A stretch of DNA of 64,000 bases from Rhodoplanes sp963840055 (GCA_963840055.1 CAWIXM010000022.1:388764-452763), one strand, 5' to 3'; shown: positions 42,918 to 52,310, counted from the first letter of the stretch. Numbers and translations are program-made. Notes: a model not told the origin generated them from the letters alone.

Positions 42918-43166
42918 CTAGCCGGTCTTGCTGTTCTCGGTTTGCCCGACCGTTTGGGTCGTTTGGGTCGATTGATGATCGATCGTCTTAACGGGCTCCG
43001 GCTTGACCGGCTCGACTTTGGCCTCGTCGTCCTCGCTCATGCCCTTCTTGAACGCCTTGATGCCCTGGGCCACGTCTCCCATCAAATCGGAAATCTTGCC
43101 GCGTCCGAAAAGCAGCAGGACGACGCCGATGACGACGATCCAGTGCCAGATACTCATGGAACCCAT
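42918..43166 (-). CDS. tatA: Sec-independent translocase TatA
   Basis: 82 residues: WHWIVVIGVVLLLFGRGKIS helix with the FGRGK hinge, amphipathic GDVAQGIKAFKKGMSEDDEA, Thr/Gln-rich tail. First of the tatABC set. Confidence 0.95.
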   Translation of the reverse strand: MGSMSIWHWIVVIGVVLLLFGRGKISDLMGDVAQGIKAFKKGMSEDDEAKVEPVKPEPVKTIDHQSTQTTQTVGQTENSKTG

Positions 43167-43315
43167 CGGTTTGATCCTCCGGACCGCGGGGCCGGATCAT
43201 GGCCTCGCCTTCGGTTTTGCTAAACAAGCTAGGCGTCAGCGGCCATAAATACAAGGATGGCGCCGCCCCTTTTCCGGACGTTGCGACGCCGTGCTCGCGA
43301 CCCTTCGTGTTTTCC

Positions 43316-44077
43316 TTACTCGTATGCACCCGCATCCGGCGATGCGTCGGGACGCGGCGCAAGCCCCAGGTCCAGATCGGCCGGTTCAAGCGGGTCCTCA
43401 TCGTCCTGCAACGTCGGGTCGTCCGATGGAGCGGGGATTCGGAAGCTCTCCGGAAGCTGCCCGTCGAACAGGCCCGCGCCTTTCAGCTCGTCGAGACCGG
43501 GCAAATCGGACAGCCGCTCCAACCCGAAATGCGAGAGGAATCCCTCGGTCGTGCCGAAAGTGAGCGGCCGGCCGGGCGCTTTGCGCCGCCCGCGCGGCCT
43601 GATCCAACCGGTTTCGAGCAGGACGTCGAGCGTTCCTTTGGCCGCCGCAACGCCGCGAATTTCTTCGATCTCCGCGCGTGTCACCGGCTGATGATAGGCG
43701 ATGATTGCCAGCGTCTCGATCGCGGCGCGCGACAGCTTCTTCGGCTCGACCGCCTCGTGGGTGAGAAGCCAGGCGAGATCGTTGGCGGTCCGGAACGCCC
43801 AGGCATTGCCGATCCGCACGAGATTGACCCCGCGCGGGGCGTACTCAAGGGCGAGACGCTTCAAGCTCGCCCGTACATCCGCACCCGGCGGCAGACGTTT
43901 TCCCAGCGCCTTTTCATCGAGCGGCTCCTTGGCGGCGAACAGCAACGCTTCGATAAGCCGCAATTCCTCGGGCCGCTGCTCGGCCACGGGCGCATCCGCT
44001 GTTTGCGCGGCGTCCGCGGGCGCAGGCGTCGCATGCTCGGAAAGGTCCCGTGCCGTCTTGGGCCATCCCTGGCTCAT
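43316..44077 (-). CDS. scpB: Chromosome segregation/condensation protein ScpB
   Basis: 253 residues. Two winged-helix domains; partner of ScpA and SMC. Seen: LIEALLFAAKEPLDEKALG, LSRAAIETLAIIAYHQPVTR, AEIEEIRGVAAAKGTLDVLL and TFGTTEGFLSHFGL. 23 nt after scpA; C-terminal acidic extension. Confidence 0.94.
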   Translation of the reverse strand: MSQGWPKTARDLSEHATPAPADAAQTADAPVAEQRPEELRLIEALLFAAKEPLDEKALGKRLPPGADVRASLKRLALEYAPRGVNLVRIGNAWAFRTANDLAWLLTHEAVEPKKLSRAAIETLAIIAYHQPVTRAEIEEIRGVAAAKGTLDVLLETGWIRPRGRRKAPGRPLTFGTTEGFLSHFGLERLSDLPGLDELKGAGLFDGQLPESFRIPAPSDDPTLQDDEDPLEPADLDLGLAPRPDASPDAGAYE

Positions 44078-44100
44078 GTCGAGGTCCCTCTATCGTTCGC

Positions 44101-44925
44101 TCAATCGCGTCCGGCGCCCGACGCCTGGTCGGCGGGAGATGCGCCATTCGATCGCTTGCGGACATGAATCGGCGCAAACGGGGCAGGCTGATGGACGTCA
44201 AGAACGCCTTCGAACACAAGTTCGAGCGTTGCGGCAAGGCTGGAGGCGAACACCGTAGGTCGCATCGCCGGTTCAACCGCATAAGCCAGCAGGAAGGCGT
44301 CGAGCTCGGTCCAATCATTGGCGGCGCCGATCAAGCGGCCGAGGAGGGTCCTCGCCTCGGTCAGCGACCAGACAGCCCGCTTGGCGACGCGGACATGGGA
44401 AAGCGCGTGACGCTGCCGTTCGGTCGCGTAGGCCGACAACAGATCGTAGAGCGTTGCCGACCATTCGGGACGCTTGATCTCGGCGATCGGCTGCGGATCG
44501 CCGCGCGAAAACACGTCGCGATTAAGTTGTGGCCGCTCCATCAGCTTGCTCGCCGCCGCGCGGATCGCCTCGAGGCGTTTGAGCCGGAGCGCAAGTGCGG
44601 TCGCCATTTCGGCCGCGCTCGCCCCATCCCCTTCCGTGCCTTCTGGCAGCAGCAGGCGGGACTTGAGGAAGGCGAGCCAAGCGGCCATTACCAGATAGTC
44701 GGCGGCGAGCTCGAGCCGCAGCTTGCGGGCGGCTTCGATGAAAGCGAGATACTGATCGGCAAGCGCGAGGATCGAGATGCGGGTGAGATCGACCTTCTGC
44801 TGGCGGGCAAGCGTCAGCAGCAGGTCCAACGGCCCCTCGAATCCGTCGACATCGACGATCAGCGCCGGCTCATCCGAGGCCCGCTCGACTGTTTCGTCCA
44901 GAAACTGGTCCGTATCGCCGGACAT
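44101..44925 (-). CDS. scpA: Chromosome segregation/condensation protein ScpA
   Basis: 274 residues, kleisin of the SMC-ScpAB complex. Seen: FEGPLDLLLTLARQQKVDLT, QYLAFIEAARKLRLELAADY and LVMAAWLAFLKSRLLLPEG. 7 nt after nagZ. Confidence 0.94.
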   Translation of the reverse strand: MSGDTDQFLDETVERASDEPALIVDVDGFEGPLDLLLTLARQQKVDLTRISILALADQYLAFIEAARKLRLELAADYLVMAAWLAFLKSRLLLPEGTEGDGASAAEMATALALRLKRLEAIRAAASKLMERPQLNRDVFSRGDPQPIAEIKRPEWSATLYDLLSAYATERQRHALSHVRVAKRAVWSLTEARTLLGRLIGAANDWTELDAFLLAYAVEPAMRPTVFASSLAATLELVFEGVLDVHQPAPFAPIHVRKRSNGASPADQASGAGRD

Positions 44926-44932
44926 ATCAGGG

Positions 44933-45955
44933 TCACCCAGCGGCTGCCGTCGTCCCCATCATACGGGAAAAGGTGATTCGCGCCTCGGTGATATCCACCG
45001 CGTCGGCCTTGCGTCGCGCTGCCAACGCCCGCTCCGCGCGTCGTGCAGCGGCTCCCGACAGCTCGCGGGCGCCGGATGCAACCTCCTCCATTTCCCTTAA
45101 GTCTCCGTTGCAATGAAGGGCGATGTCGCAACCTGCGGCGAGCGCTTGCCGGGTTCGCTCAGCGACGACGCCGGTCAGCGCGCCCATCGACACGTCATCG
45201 CTCATCAACGCGCCATCGAAGCCGATGGAGCCGCGGATCACGTCATTGATGATCTTGGGTGAAAGCGTCGCCGGAAGGTCCGGATCGATCGCAGTAAACA
45301 TAACATGGGCGGTCATGCCGAGCGGCAGATGCGCGAGGCGGCGAAACGCTGCAAAGTCGGTGCTTTCGAGGATTTCGCGCGGACTGGCGACGACTGGCAG
45401 CCAAAAATGGCTGTCGCAGGTCGCCCGACCGTGCCCAGGCATGTGCTTGAGCACCGGCAGAACGCCCCCTTCGGCAAGCCCGGCGGCTATCGCCTCGGCG
45501 ATCTGCGCAACCTTGTCGGCGGTGTCCCCATAGGCGCGGGTGCCGATCACCGGATCGGCGCCGGGGGCAGGCACGTCCGCCAGCGGAAGGCAATTCACCG
45601 TAATGCCGAGCGCGGCGAGGTCGGCAGCGATCAGCCGGGCGCCCAGCCGGGCGGCGGCAAGTCCGAGCGCCGGGTCGCGGTCGAACAGCCAGCCATAGTC
45701 CGCCCCGGATGGATAAATCCGCCAGTGCGGCGGCCCAAGCCTCTGTACTCGGCCGCCTTCCTGATCGATCAGGACGGGCGCGTCAAACCCAAGGATATCC
45801 CTGAATTCGCTTACCAACGCAGCAACTTGCCGCGGATTGCTGATATTCCGCTCGAATAATATCAGCCCCCACGGCCGGGCCTCCCGTAGGAAGCTCCGTT
45901 CGTTGTTGGAAATCTGCAGGTCGGAAAGCCCGGTAACGAAGGCGCAAATCGTCAT
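44933..45955 (-). CDS. nagZ: Beta-N-acetylhexosaminidase NagZ
   Basis: 340 residues, glycoside hydrolase family 3, cytoplasmic peptidoglycan recycling. Seen: LIDQEGGRVQRLGPPHWRIY, KHMPGHGRATCDSHFWLP (His/Asp pair) and LMSDDVSMGAL (nucleophile Asp). Upstream the usual SPOR-domain and argS genes are absent, so a synteny break lies near 45956. Confidence 0.95.
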   Translation of the reverse strand: MTICAFVTGLSDLQISNNERSFLREARPWGLILFERNISNPRQVAALVSEFRDILGFDAPVLIDQEGGRVQRLGPPHWRIYPSGADYGWLFDRDPALGLAAARLGARLIAADLAALGITVNCLPLADVPAPGADPVIGTRAYGDTADKVAQIAEAIAAGLAEGGVLPVLKHMPGHGRATCDSHFWLPVVASPREILESTDFAAFRRLAHLPLGMTAHVMFTAIDPDLPATLSPKIINDVIRGSIGFDGALMSDDVSMGALTGVVAERTRQALAAGCDIALHCNGDLREMEEVASGARELSGAAARRAERALAARRKADAVDITEARITFSRMMGTTAAAG

Positions 45956-46076
45956 CTCCTGATTAGGCCTGAGCCACGGTTAAGGTCAAATGCTTGTTGT
46001 TCAAGGACCTTCGGGCGCGGCCGTGTTGAACGGTCGAACCCGCAACAACGAGCCGCGCAGCCTGCCCTCACCGTTT

Positions 46077-46874
46077 TCATTCCGAAAAGCCAGCGATGAT
46101 CCGGCACAGCGCATCGAGCCCATCCGTCAGTGCGGCCGGGCCGGGCTGCAGGATCAGCGTAGAATTGATTTCGTGAAGTTGCCCGCCCCGTACAGCCGGG
46201 ATGGCCGCAAAGCCGGGGCGCGCGGCGACCTGATTGGGGACGAACTTCTTGCCGCACCATGAGCCGATGATGAGATCGGGGGCCGCCGCAACCACCTCTT
46301 CCGGCATGACGATGCGATCCTTGCCCGCCTTGTGGCGCGCTTTTTCGGCAAAGACGTCGGCGCCGCCAGCCGCCTCGATCAGCTCGGAAACCCAGCGGCT
46401 GCCCGTAATGATCGGGTCGTACCACTCCTCGAAGAAGACGCGCGGACGCTTGCCCGCTGGCGCCGGCAGCGAGGCAAGCCGGCCCTCGAACCTGCGGACA
46501 AGCGCCTCGGCCTTCTCTGGTGCGCCGACCATCGCGCCGAGCATTCGCATCATGGCGAATATGCCGGCGAGGTCGACATGGTTGAACGCGTGCACGGCGA
46601 CGCCGCGACGGATCAGTTGCGCCGCAATGTCCGCCTGCAGATCGGAATAGGTCAGCACGAGGTCCGGGTTCAGCGCGAGAATGCCGTCGATATCGGCGCT
46701 GGTGAACGCCGATATGCGCGGCTTTTCACGGCGCACCTGCGGGGGCCGGACGGCGAAGCCGGAGACTCCCACGATGCGCGCGTCCTCACCCAAGAGATAG
46801 AGCGTCTCGACGGTCTCCTCCGTGAGGCAGACGATCCGTTGCGGTGGAAACATGTCTATTCCTCGGAACTTCAT
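46077..46874 (-). CDS. BtuF-like cobalamin/corrinoid-binding protein
   Basis: 265 residues, class III periplasmic-binding fold. Seen: RIVCLTEETVETLYLLGEDA, GILALNPDLVLTYSDLQADI, and VFFEEWYDPIITGSRWVSEL. No signal peptide is visible, unlike true BtuF, so it may be cytoplasmic. No transporter genes adjoin. Confidence 0.8.
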   Translation of the reverse strand: MKFRGIDMFPPQRIVCLTEETVETLYLLGEDARIVGVSGFAVRPPQVRREKPRISAFTSADIDGILALNPDLVLTYSDLQADIAAQLIRRGVAVHAFNHVDLAGIFAMMRMLGAMVGAPEKAEALVRRFEGRLASLPAPAGKRPRVFFEEWYDPIITGSRWVSELIEAAGGADVFAEKARHKAGKDRIVMPEEVVAAAPDLIIGSWCGKKFVPNQVAARPGFAAIPAVRGGQLHEINSTLILQPGPAALTDGLDALCRIIAGFSE

Positions 46875-46930
46875 GATTTCATAAGGTGAGCGCCCGGACG
46901 GCCCGACATGTCCGTTAGCTTATAGCGGGA

Positions 46931-47094
46931 GAATTGATGTGGAATCGATCCATCTCTCTTACCGTCATCGCCCGCGCAAGCGGGCGACCCAGTAAACTCG
47001 AACGTTCGCCGTGATTACTGGATGCTCCGCCTTCGCGGAGCATGACCACTACGGGTGAGGGTGGAACGACCAAGCTGAAATTATCGTGCTTTAA
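46931..47094. repeat. Dispersed ~160-bp palindromic repeat, copy 3
   Basis: Near-identical to copy 1 in reverse: GAATTGATGTGGAAT at the left edge, CGCCCGCGCAAGCGGGCG, ATGCTCCGCCTTCGCGGAGC and GGTGGAACGACCAAGCTGAA. Confidence 0.88.
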
Positions 47095-47143
47095 GAGCCG
47101 CGGCTCGGCGACGCCTGCAAGGACAGATGCAAGTCGGCCCTAA

Positions 47144-47902
47144 TCATGCCACGCAAAATCCGCCGTCGACGACCAGGTCAATGCCGGTGACATAGGCTGC
47201 GTCATCAGAAACTAAAAATGCGACGACGCCGGCGATGTCGGCGGGTGCGCCAAAAGCGCCGAGCGGGATGCGGTCGAGCAACGACTGCTTCGCCGCCGCA
47301 GCGTCACCATGGATCGAGGCCATGAGTTCGCCAAGGCCATCAAGCGCTTTGGTCGTAATGAAACCAGGCGAAACGCTGTTCACGCGAATGCCTTGCGGCG
47401 CGAAGGTGACCGCGGCGATGCGGCTGAGACCGGACACCGCGCTCTTTGCCGCGCCATACCCGGCATTGATCGGCATGCCGAGCAGCGCCGCGACGCTCGA
47501 AATGTTGACGATTGCCGCGCCGCGTTCCATTCGCCGCACGCAGGCGCGCATGCCGTAGAAGACGCCGTCGAGGGTAACCCGGAAATTCTCTTTCCAATCC
47601 TCGTTTAATAGAGCCTGGATCGGGCCTCCCCGCGCGAAATACGCCGCGGTGACCAGCGCGTCGATGCGCGGCTGAGCCGCCGCTATCCGATCCCAGCTTG
47701 CGGGATCGCCCGCATCAAGCTGTTCGAACGAGACTGGCAGGCCTTCTTTCGATAGTGCTTGGGCGACCGCTCGTCCCCGCTTTTCACTGATATCGGCGCA
47801 AACGACCTGCATGCCTTCTTCAGCAAGTCTGCGGCAGATGGCGGCCCCGATGCCCCCGGCCCCGCCGGCAATGATCGCTCGTCGCCCCTTCAATCCGCGC
47901 AT
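47144..47902 (-). CDS. SDR-family oxidoreductase
   Basis: 252 residues, short-chain dehydrogenase/reductase. Nucleotide site AIIAGGAGGIGAAICRRLAE, catalytic Ser in IVNISSVAALLG, Tyr and Lys in GYGAAKSAVSG, and the C-terminal DIAGVVAFLVSDDAAYVTGI. Divergent from the LysR regulator with an aldehyde dehydrogenase remnant in the gap. Confidence 0.9.
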   Translation of the reverse strand: MRGLKGRRAIIAGGAGGIGAAICRRLAEEGMQVVCADISEKRGRAVAQALSKEGLPVSFEQLDAGDPASWDRIAAAQPRIDALVTAAYFARGGPIQALLNEDWKENFRVTLDGVFYGMRACVRRMERGAAIVNISSVAALLGMPINAGYGAAKSAVSGLSRIAAVTFAPQGIRVNSVSPGFITTKALDGLGELMASIHGDAAAAKQSLLDRIPLGAFGAPADIAGVVAFLVSDDAAYVTGIDLVVDGGFCVA

Positions 47903-48088
47903 AATGCGTTTTCCTTTCTGAAATAAACATCACGGGGCGGCGCAGGCGCGCGACCGTCCCGCGACGAGCCGAGCAAAGGCCCCTCGCGATCGTCGCCGGC
48001 ATCTATTCCATACTCGGGGAGGTGAAGACAGCCGGCGCGCCATGCTCGTCGCAAGCGCGGATAAACAAGCAACTGCCTGGCGCAGCAT

Positions 48089-48217
48089 TTCCTCGGCGCG
48101 CCGTTCGGCGGCGTCAAGCAGTCGGGCATCGGTCGCGAGGAATGTCTGGAGGAATTGCTGAGCTTCACGCAGGAAAAGAACATCCACATAAAGTTGCGAC
48201 AGCCGGTCGGCGCTTGA
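48089..48217 (+). pseudogene. Aldehyde dehydrogenase C-terminal remnant
   Basis: The plus strand reads FLGAPFGGVKQSGIGREECL then EELLSFTQEKNIHIKLRQPV and stop. This is the conserved end of NAD-dependent aldehyde dehydrogenases. An upstream stretch (INKQLPGAAF) in another frame may continue it. The rest of the gene is missing. Confidence 0.75.
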
Positions 48218-48262
48218 TCTCTCGCCCACGGCGGGCGACCCTATCCGCGGGGCCGTCGTCGA

Positions 48263-49192
48263 TTGGAGCACGCCATCAATCTCCGCCAGTTGCGTTATTT
48301 CGTGAAGGTCGTCGAGGTCGGCAACATGACGCGGGCCGCCGATCAGCTGCGGGTCGCGCAGCCGGCGCTCGGCCTGCAGATCCGGCAACTCGAGGACGAT
48401 CTCGGCGTCGCGCTGTTGGTGCGTCATTCCCGCGGGGTCGTTCCGACCGAGGCGGGCCGATTGTTGTACGACCGCGCGGTCGCGATTCTTGCGCAACTGG
48501 CCGAAGCGCGCGGTGAGGTCGCAGCGCTCGGCCGCGGCAGCCGCGAAACGGTGACACTCGGCCTTTCCCCCAGCCTGATGCTGCTGGCTGGATCGGACCT
48601 GATGGTCAATGCACGCCGCGTCATCCCCGACGTGTTCTTGAGCCTCGTCGAAGAATTGAGTTTCGTGCTCGTCGAGGCGCTTGAACGCGGCGAGCTGGAC
48701 GTGGCGCTTGCCTATGAGGTGCCCGACCGGCCGATCCTGCAGCGCGTGGCATTGCTCGAGGAGGAACTCGTGCTCGTCGCCCCGCCCGGCGGAATCGACC
48801 CGGCCGATCCGATCTCTCTGTCGGAGGCGCTCGACAGCGATCTCGTGATGGCGGGCGAGCGCGATAGCGTGCGCCAGCTCATCCAGGCCGCGGCCGACGC
48901 CCAGGGCATCGAGGTGCGCGTGGCTTACGAGGCGCGGTCGGTGCCGGCGATGAAGAACTTGGTGCGGCGCGGCGTGGCGGCGAGCATCATGCCCTACGGC
49001 TCCGCGATCGAGGAGCTGCGATCGGGCCTGGTCGTCACCCACCGGATCGACCCGCCCATCCGGCGCACGCTCTATCTCGCCAAGCCGGCGAAGCGTGCGC
49101 CGCTGCGCAACGAGGCCGACGTCGACGCCTTCCTCCGCAGCACCGCGAAGCGGGTGCTCGAAGCGCTGGGGCCGCTCGCCCGGCCGCTGTAG
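48263..49192 (+). CDS. LysR-family transcriptional regulator
   Basis: 309 residues. HTH: LRQLRYFVKVVEVGNMTRAA then VAQPALGLQIRQLEDDLGVA. Co-inducer domain from residue 95. NAC/Cbl-like in style. It probably controls the divergent SDR gene or the neighbouring decarboxylase-like gene. Confidence 0.92.
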   Translation: MEHAINLRQLRYFVKVVEVGNMTRAADQLRVAQPALGLQIRQLEDDLGVALLVRHSRGVVPTEAGRLLYDRAVAILAQLAEARGEVAALGRGSRETVTLGLSPSLMLLAGSDLMVNARRVIPDVFLSLVEELSFVLVEALERGELDVALAYEVPDRPILQRVALLEEELVLVAPPGGIDPADPISLSEALDSDLVMAGERDSVRQLIQAAADAQGIEVRVAYEARSVPAMKNLVRRGVAASIMPYGSAIEELRSGLVVTHRIDPPIRRTLYLAKPAKRAPLRNEADVDAFLRSTAKRVLEALGPLARPL

Positions 49193-49214
49193 GCCCCGTC
49201 CCTCTTAACGCCCC

Positions 49215-50207
49215 TCAGATTTTGAACGCCTCGCGCGTTCCCGGATGAAATAGCTCCTCAACGGCAAGCAGGCGCGGCGATAGTCCCTGAGCGTGGTGAT
49301 GTCGCAGGAAAGTCTCGAGCGTCTTGCGGCTGCCTTCGATGCCATAGGACCAGAAATCCCAGCCCATCAGGGCGCGGGTTGCCCGGAGTTGTTCTTCGAC
49401 AAAGGGCAACGTCACCTTGGTGGCCGAGGTGTCGGTGAGCTTTTCCAGCGCCACCGCTTTCGCGCGCTCGAAGGCCTTGAGCACCGCCCGGGGTAGCCAG
49501 GGGTGCTGGGCGGCGATCTCACGGCGCACGCCGAGGACATGCATGATCGGGAAGATGCCCGTGCGCTTGTAATAGTCCTTGGCCGCGCTCGTCGGGTCGG
49601 GAAACAGCCAGGCAATATTGGGAGCAAAGTGAACAAACGCGGATGGCGCGCGCGGCGCGATGATGCCGTCGATGGTTCCGGCCGCGAGCATCGCCGAGAG
49701 CGATTGTCCTGGAGGCGCCCCCTCGATCCGCACATCCGGGGGCGGTGCGATCGCAATCTTTTCGGCGCGGCCCGGCTCCTCGATGCCGCCCCGCACCCAA
49801 ATGATGTCCTTCGGCTCGACCCCGTAATCGTCCGAGAGGATCGCCCGCGCCCACACGCATGCGGTGAGCTGGTACTCCGGCAACCCGATCCGCCGCCCTT
49901 TCAGGTCGGCGGGCGCCGCGATTCCCCGGTCGGTGCGGATCACGATCGCGGTGTGCCGGAACGCACGCGAAAGGAACACCGGCACGCCGATATAGGGGCA
50001 GTCGCCACGGGCGGTTTTCAACGTGAAGCTCGATAGCGACAACTCGCAGATGTCGAACTCGGCGTGCCGGAACGCGCGGAAAAATATCTCCTCCGGCGGC
50101 AGCGTCATGAACACCGGATCGACGCCATCGATCCGGACATCGCCGTCGATGAGCGGACGCGTGCGATCGTAGTCGCCGACCGCGACCGACAAATTCAATC
50201 GAGTCAT
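49215..50207 (-). CDS. 4,5-dihydroxyphthalate decarboxylase-like protein
   Basis: 330 residues from the start at 50207. Periplasmic-binding-fold protein of the Pht5 group: LSVAVGDYDRTRPLIDGDVR, EFDICELSLSSFTLKTARGD and PVFLSRAFRHTAIVIRTDRG. Some members decarboxylate dihydroxyphthalate, others bind substrates for ABC transport. There is no signal peptide. Convergent with the LysR gene, 22 nt apart. Confidence 0.8.
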   Translation of the reverse strand: MTRLNLSVAVGDYDRTRPLIDGDVRIDGVDPVFMTLPPEEIFFRAFRHAEFDICELSLSSFTLKTARGDCPYIGVPVFLSRAFRHTAIVIRTDRGIAAPADLKGRRIGLPEYQLTACVWARAILSDDYGVEPKDIIWVRGGIEEPGRAEKIAIAPPPDVRIEGAPPGQSLSAMLAAGTIDGIIAPRAPSAFVHFAPNIAWLFPDPTSAAKDYYKRTGIFPIMHVLGVRREIAAQHPWLPRAVLKAFERAKAVALEKLTDTSATKVTLPFVEEQLRATRALMGWDFWSYGIEGSRKTLETFLRHHHAQGLSPRLLAVEELFHPGTREAFKI

Positions 50208-50459
50208 GGCTGTCACGCCAGAGCGGGGGCAAGTCCTTGAATACGAAGTGCCATCGCAAAGGTCCAAGACCAAGTCGGATGCGCTGCCATATCAAAACCT
50301 GCGGTCGAGACGTGAGGATCGCTCCCAAGCGCGCAGCCGCTCATGGCGGAAACGAATGCCCTGATCATTCGGTCTTGCCCAACGCCGTGCGCCGACGCAT
50401 CTTGAAGGCCTGCCCTAGGGCCGCTGTCGCACCCGCTCGCCGCAACCCATGGATCGCCT

Positions 50460-51467
50460 GTGAAAGTCGCCGTCGCAGAACCCCTTGGTCTCGACCACTT
50501 GACGATTGTCGAGCGGCCGGAACCGCGCCCGGGCGCGGGCGAAGTGCTGGTGCGCCTGCGGGCCGCCTCGCTCAATTATCGCGATCTCATCGCCATCGAC
50601 GGCGGCTACGGCTCGCAGCAAAAGCGCGGCGACCTCGTCCCCCTCTCCGATGGGGCGGGCGAAATCGTCGAAGTCGGAGCAGGCGTCACGCGCTGGCGCG
50701 TGGGCGACCGGGTGATTGGCTGCTTTTTCGCCCGCTGGGAGAGCGGTCCGCCGAATGAGCAACGGCTCGCCGCGACGCTCGGCGGATCGATCGACGGCGT
50801 CGCCTGCGAATACCGCGTATTTGGCGAGAACGCGATTCTGCCCATCCCGGCTCACCTCGATTTCGTCCAGGCCGCGACGCTGCCTTGCGCCGCGCTGACC
50901 GCCTGGGTCGCGGTCATCGAGCAGCATGCGATCGGCCCGAGCCGCACCATGCTCACCCAGGGGACGGGCGGCGTCGCCTTGTTCGCGGTTCAGTTCGGGA
51001 CGGCTGCAGGCGCGGGCGTGATCGCGACTTCGTCCACGGCCGACAAGCTCGAACGGCTGCGCGGGCTTGGGGCGCGGCATCTGATCAACTACCGGGACGA
51101 TCCGAACTGGGGACAGACGGCCTACAAGCTTGCCGGCGAGGGCGTCGATCTCGTCGTCGACACCGGAGGAGCGCAAACCCTGTCGCAGTCCTTCCGCGCC
51201 GTGCGGGTCGGCGGATCGGTGAGCATAATCGGCGTCGTCACCGGCGCGAAGCACACCCTCCACGTCCCGATCCTGATCGCAAAATATATCCGCTTACATC
51301 CGGTCATCGTCGGCAATCGCGACCAGTTTGCCGCGATGCTGCGGGCGATCGAACGTCACGGCCTGCGCCCGGTGATCGACCGGGTCTTTCCGTTCGCCGA
51401 CCTGCGCGCCGCGCTCGACTATCTCAAGAGCGGCCAGCACGTCGGCAAAGTGTGCATCGAAATTTGA
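50460..51467 (+). CDS. Zinc-independent MDR oxidoreductase (quinone reductase type)
   Basis: 335 residues with a GTG start at 50460. Medium-chain dehydrogenase: GEVLVRLRAASLNYRDLIAI, DGAGEIVEVGAGVTRWRVGD, TQGTGGVALFAVQFGTAAGA (Rossmann) and HVGKVCIEI end. Structural zinc cysteines are absent. NAD(P)-dependent; the substrate is unknown, possibly linked to the LysR cluster. Confidence 0.88.
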   Translation: MKVAVAEPLGLDHLTIVERPEPRPGAGEVLVRLRAASLNYRDLIAIDGGYGSQQKRGDLVPLSDGAGEIVEVGAGVTRWRVGDRVIGCFFARWESGPPNEQRLAATLGGSIDGVACEYRVFGENAILPIPAHLDFVQAATLPCAALTAWVAVIEQHAIGPSRTMLTQGTGGVALFAVQFGTAAGAGVIATSSTADKLERLRGLGARHLINYRDDPNWGQTAYKLAGEGVDLVVDTGGAQTLSQSFRAVRVGGSVSIIGVVTGAKHTLHVPILIAKYIRLHPVIVGNRDQFAAMLRAIERHGLRPVIDRVFPFADLRAALDYLKSGQHVGKVCIEI

Positions 51468-51596
51468 ACGCAGCCAATTCGGCTGATCCGGCGCCCATTC
51501 GCAGAGCCGCATGCGGAGCGATTGAAGTTGCGTCACGACGACATCCCATTGCGCAAGATCAGCGCTATTGAGCGCTTACGTGCGCCGGCGCGGCTT

Positions 51597-52013
51597 TTAC
51601 AGCCGTTCCAGAAACGGCACGACCTCGCTGCCCAGAATAATATAGATGCAGCCGCCGACGATCGCGAAGTTCTTGAAGAAATCCCAGATATGGGGATACC
51701 CCTCGCTGTCGGTCGACCAGAACCGCGGATAGGCCCAAAAGTTGTGATACAGGATGCCTGTGATTGCGCAGTAGCCCGCGAGAACGATAGCCGCCCATCC
51801 CGCGTACCAGTTGAAGACGATACAGATCGGCGTGACAAACTCGACGATCTGCGCAAGCCCGAGCAACACCGCGCCGCCCGGAAGAAGGCCGGAGTTCGCC
51901 TGCTTCAGCGCGGCTTGCCGATTGATGAACTTATCAAGGCCGCTGAAGGGAAAAATCAAGACAATAAGGATTTTTGCGATTACCGGCGCTGCATCATTGA
52001 TCAACCATTCCAT
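51597..52013 (-). CDS. DoxX-family membrane protein
   Basis: 138 residues from the ATG at 52013 (GAAGGTG 7 nt upstream). Four helices with IAKILIVLIFPFSGLDKFIN then LLPGGAVLLGLAQIVEFVTP, the DoxX pattern. Inner membrane; role in redox or quinone-linked processes is inference. Confidence 0.85.
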   Translation of the reverse strand: MEWLINDAAPVIAKILIVLIFPFSGLDKFINRQAALKQANSGLLPGGAVLLGLAQIVEFVTPICIVFNWYAGWAAIVLAGYCAITGILYHNFWAYPRFWSTDSEGYPHIWDFFKNFAIVGGCIYIILGSEVVPFLERL

Positions 52014-52074
52014 TGTTCGCACCTTCGGTCTTTGCGATCACCGTAGCGCAAAGCAGTGCGGTCCTCGGCTGACC

Positions 52075-52179
52075 TAGCGCGAATTCCGTTCCAATGGAAT
52101 CGGAATTCGCTCTGGTTATCCTTGAGTGGTCGCATTTTCTGCGGCGAACCGGTTCCCACTTCGCCGGAAAATGCTCCAG
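52075..52179. repeat. ~100-bp palindromic repeat, copy H
   Basis: CTAGCGCGAATTCCGTTCCA at the left, then GGTCGCATTTTCTGCGGCGA and CTTCGCCGGAAAATGCTCC. Complete copy. Confidence 0.92.
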
Positions 52180-52310
52180 CGGCACGCGAGGACGCACGGC
52201 CATTTGCGCCGTTTCCTGCGCGACATTAGTTGATAACGGCAACGACCACAAACGGGCGGCGGAAGTACGCGGCGATCGAATTGTCCCATGGCGACGCTGG
52301 CTGGCGGCAT

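Noticed and set aside
46875..47143. Cobalamin riboswitch upstream of the BtuF-like gene
   Set aside because: The interval is filled by dispersed repeat copy 3 and shows none of the conserved B12-box sequence.
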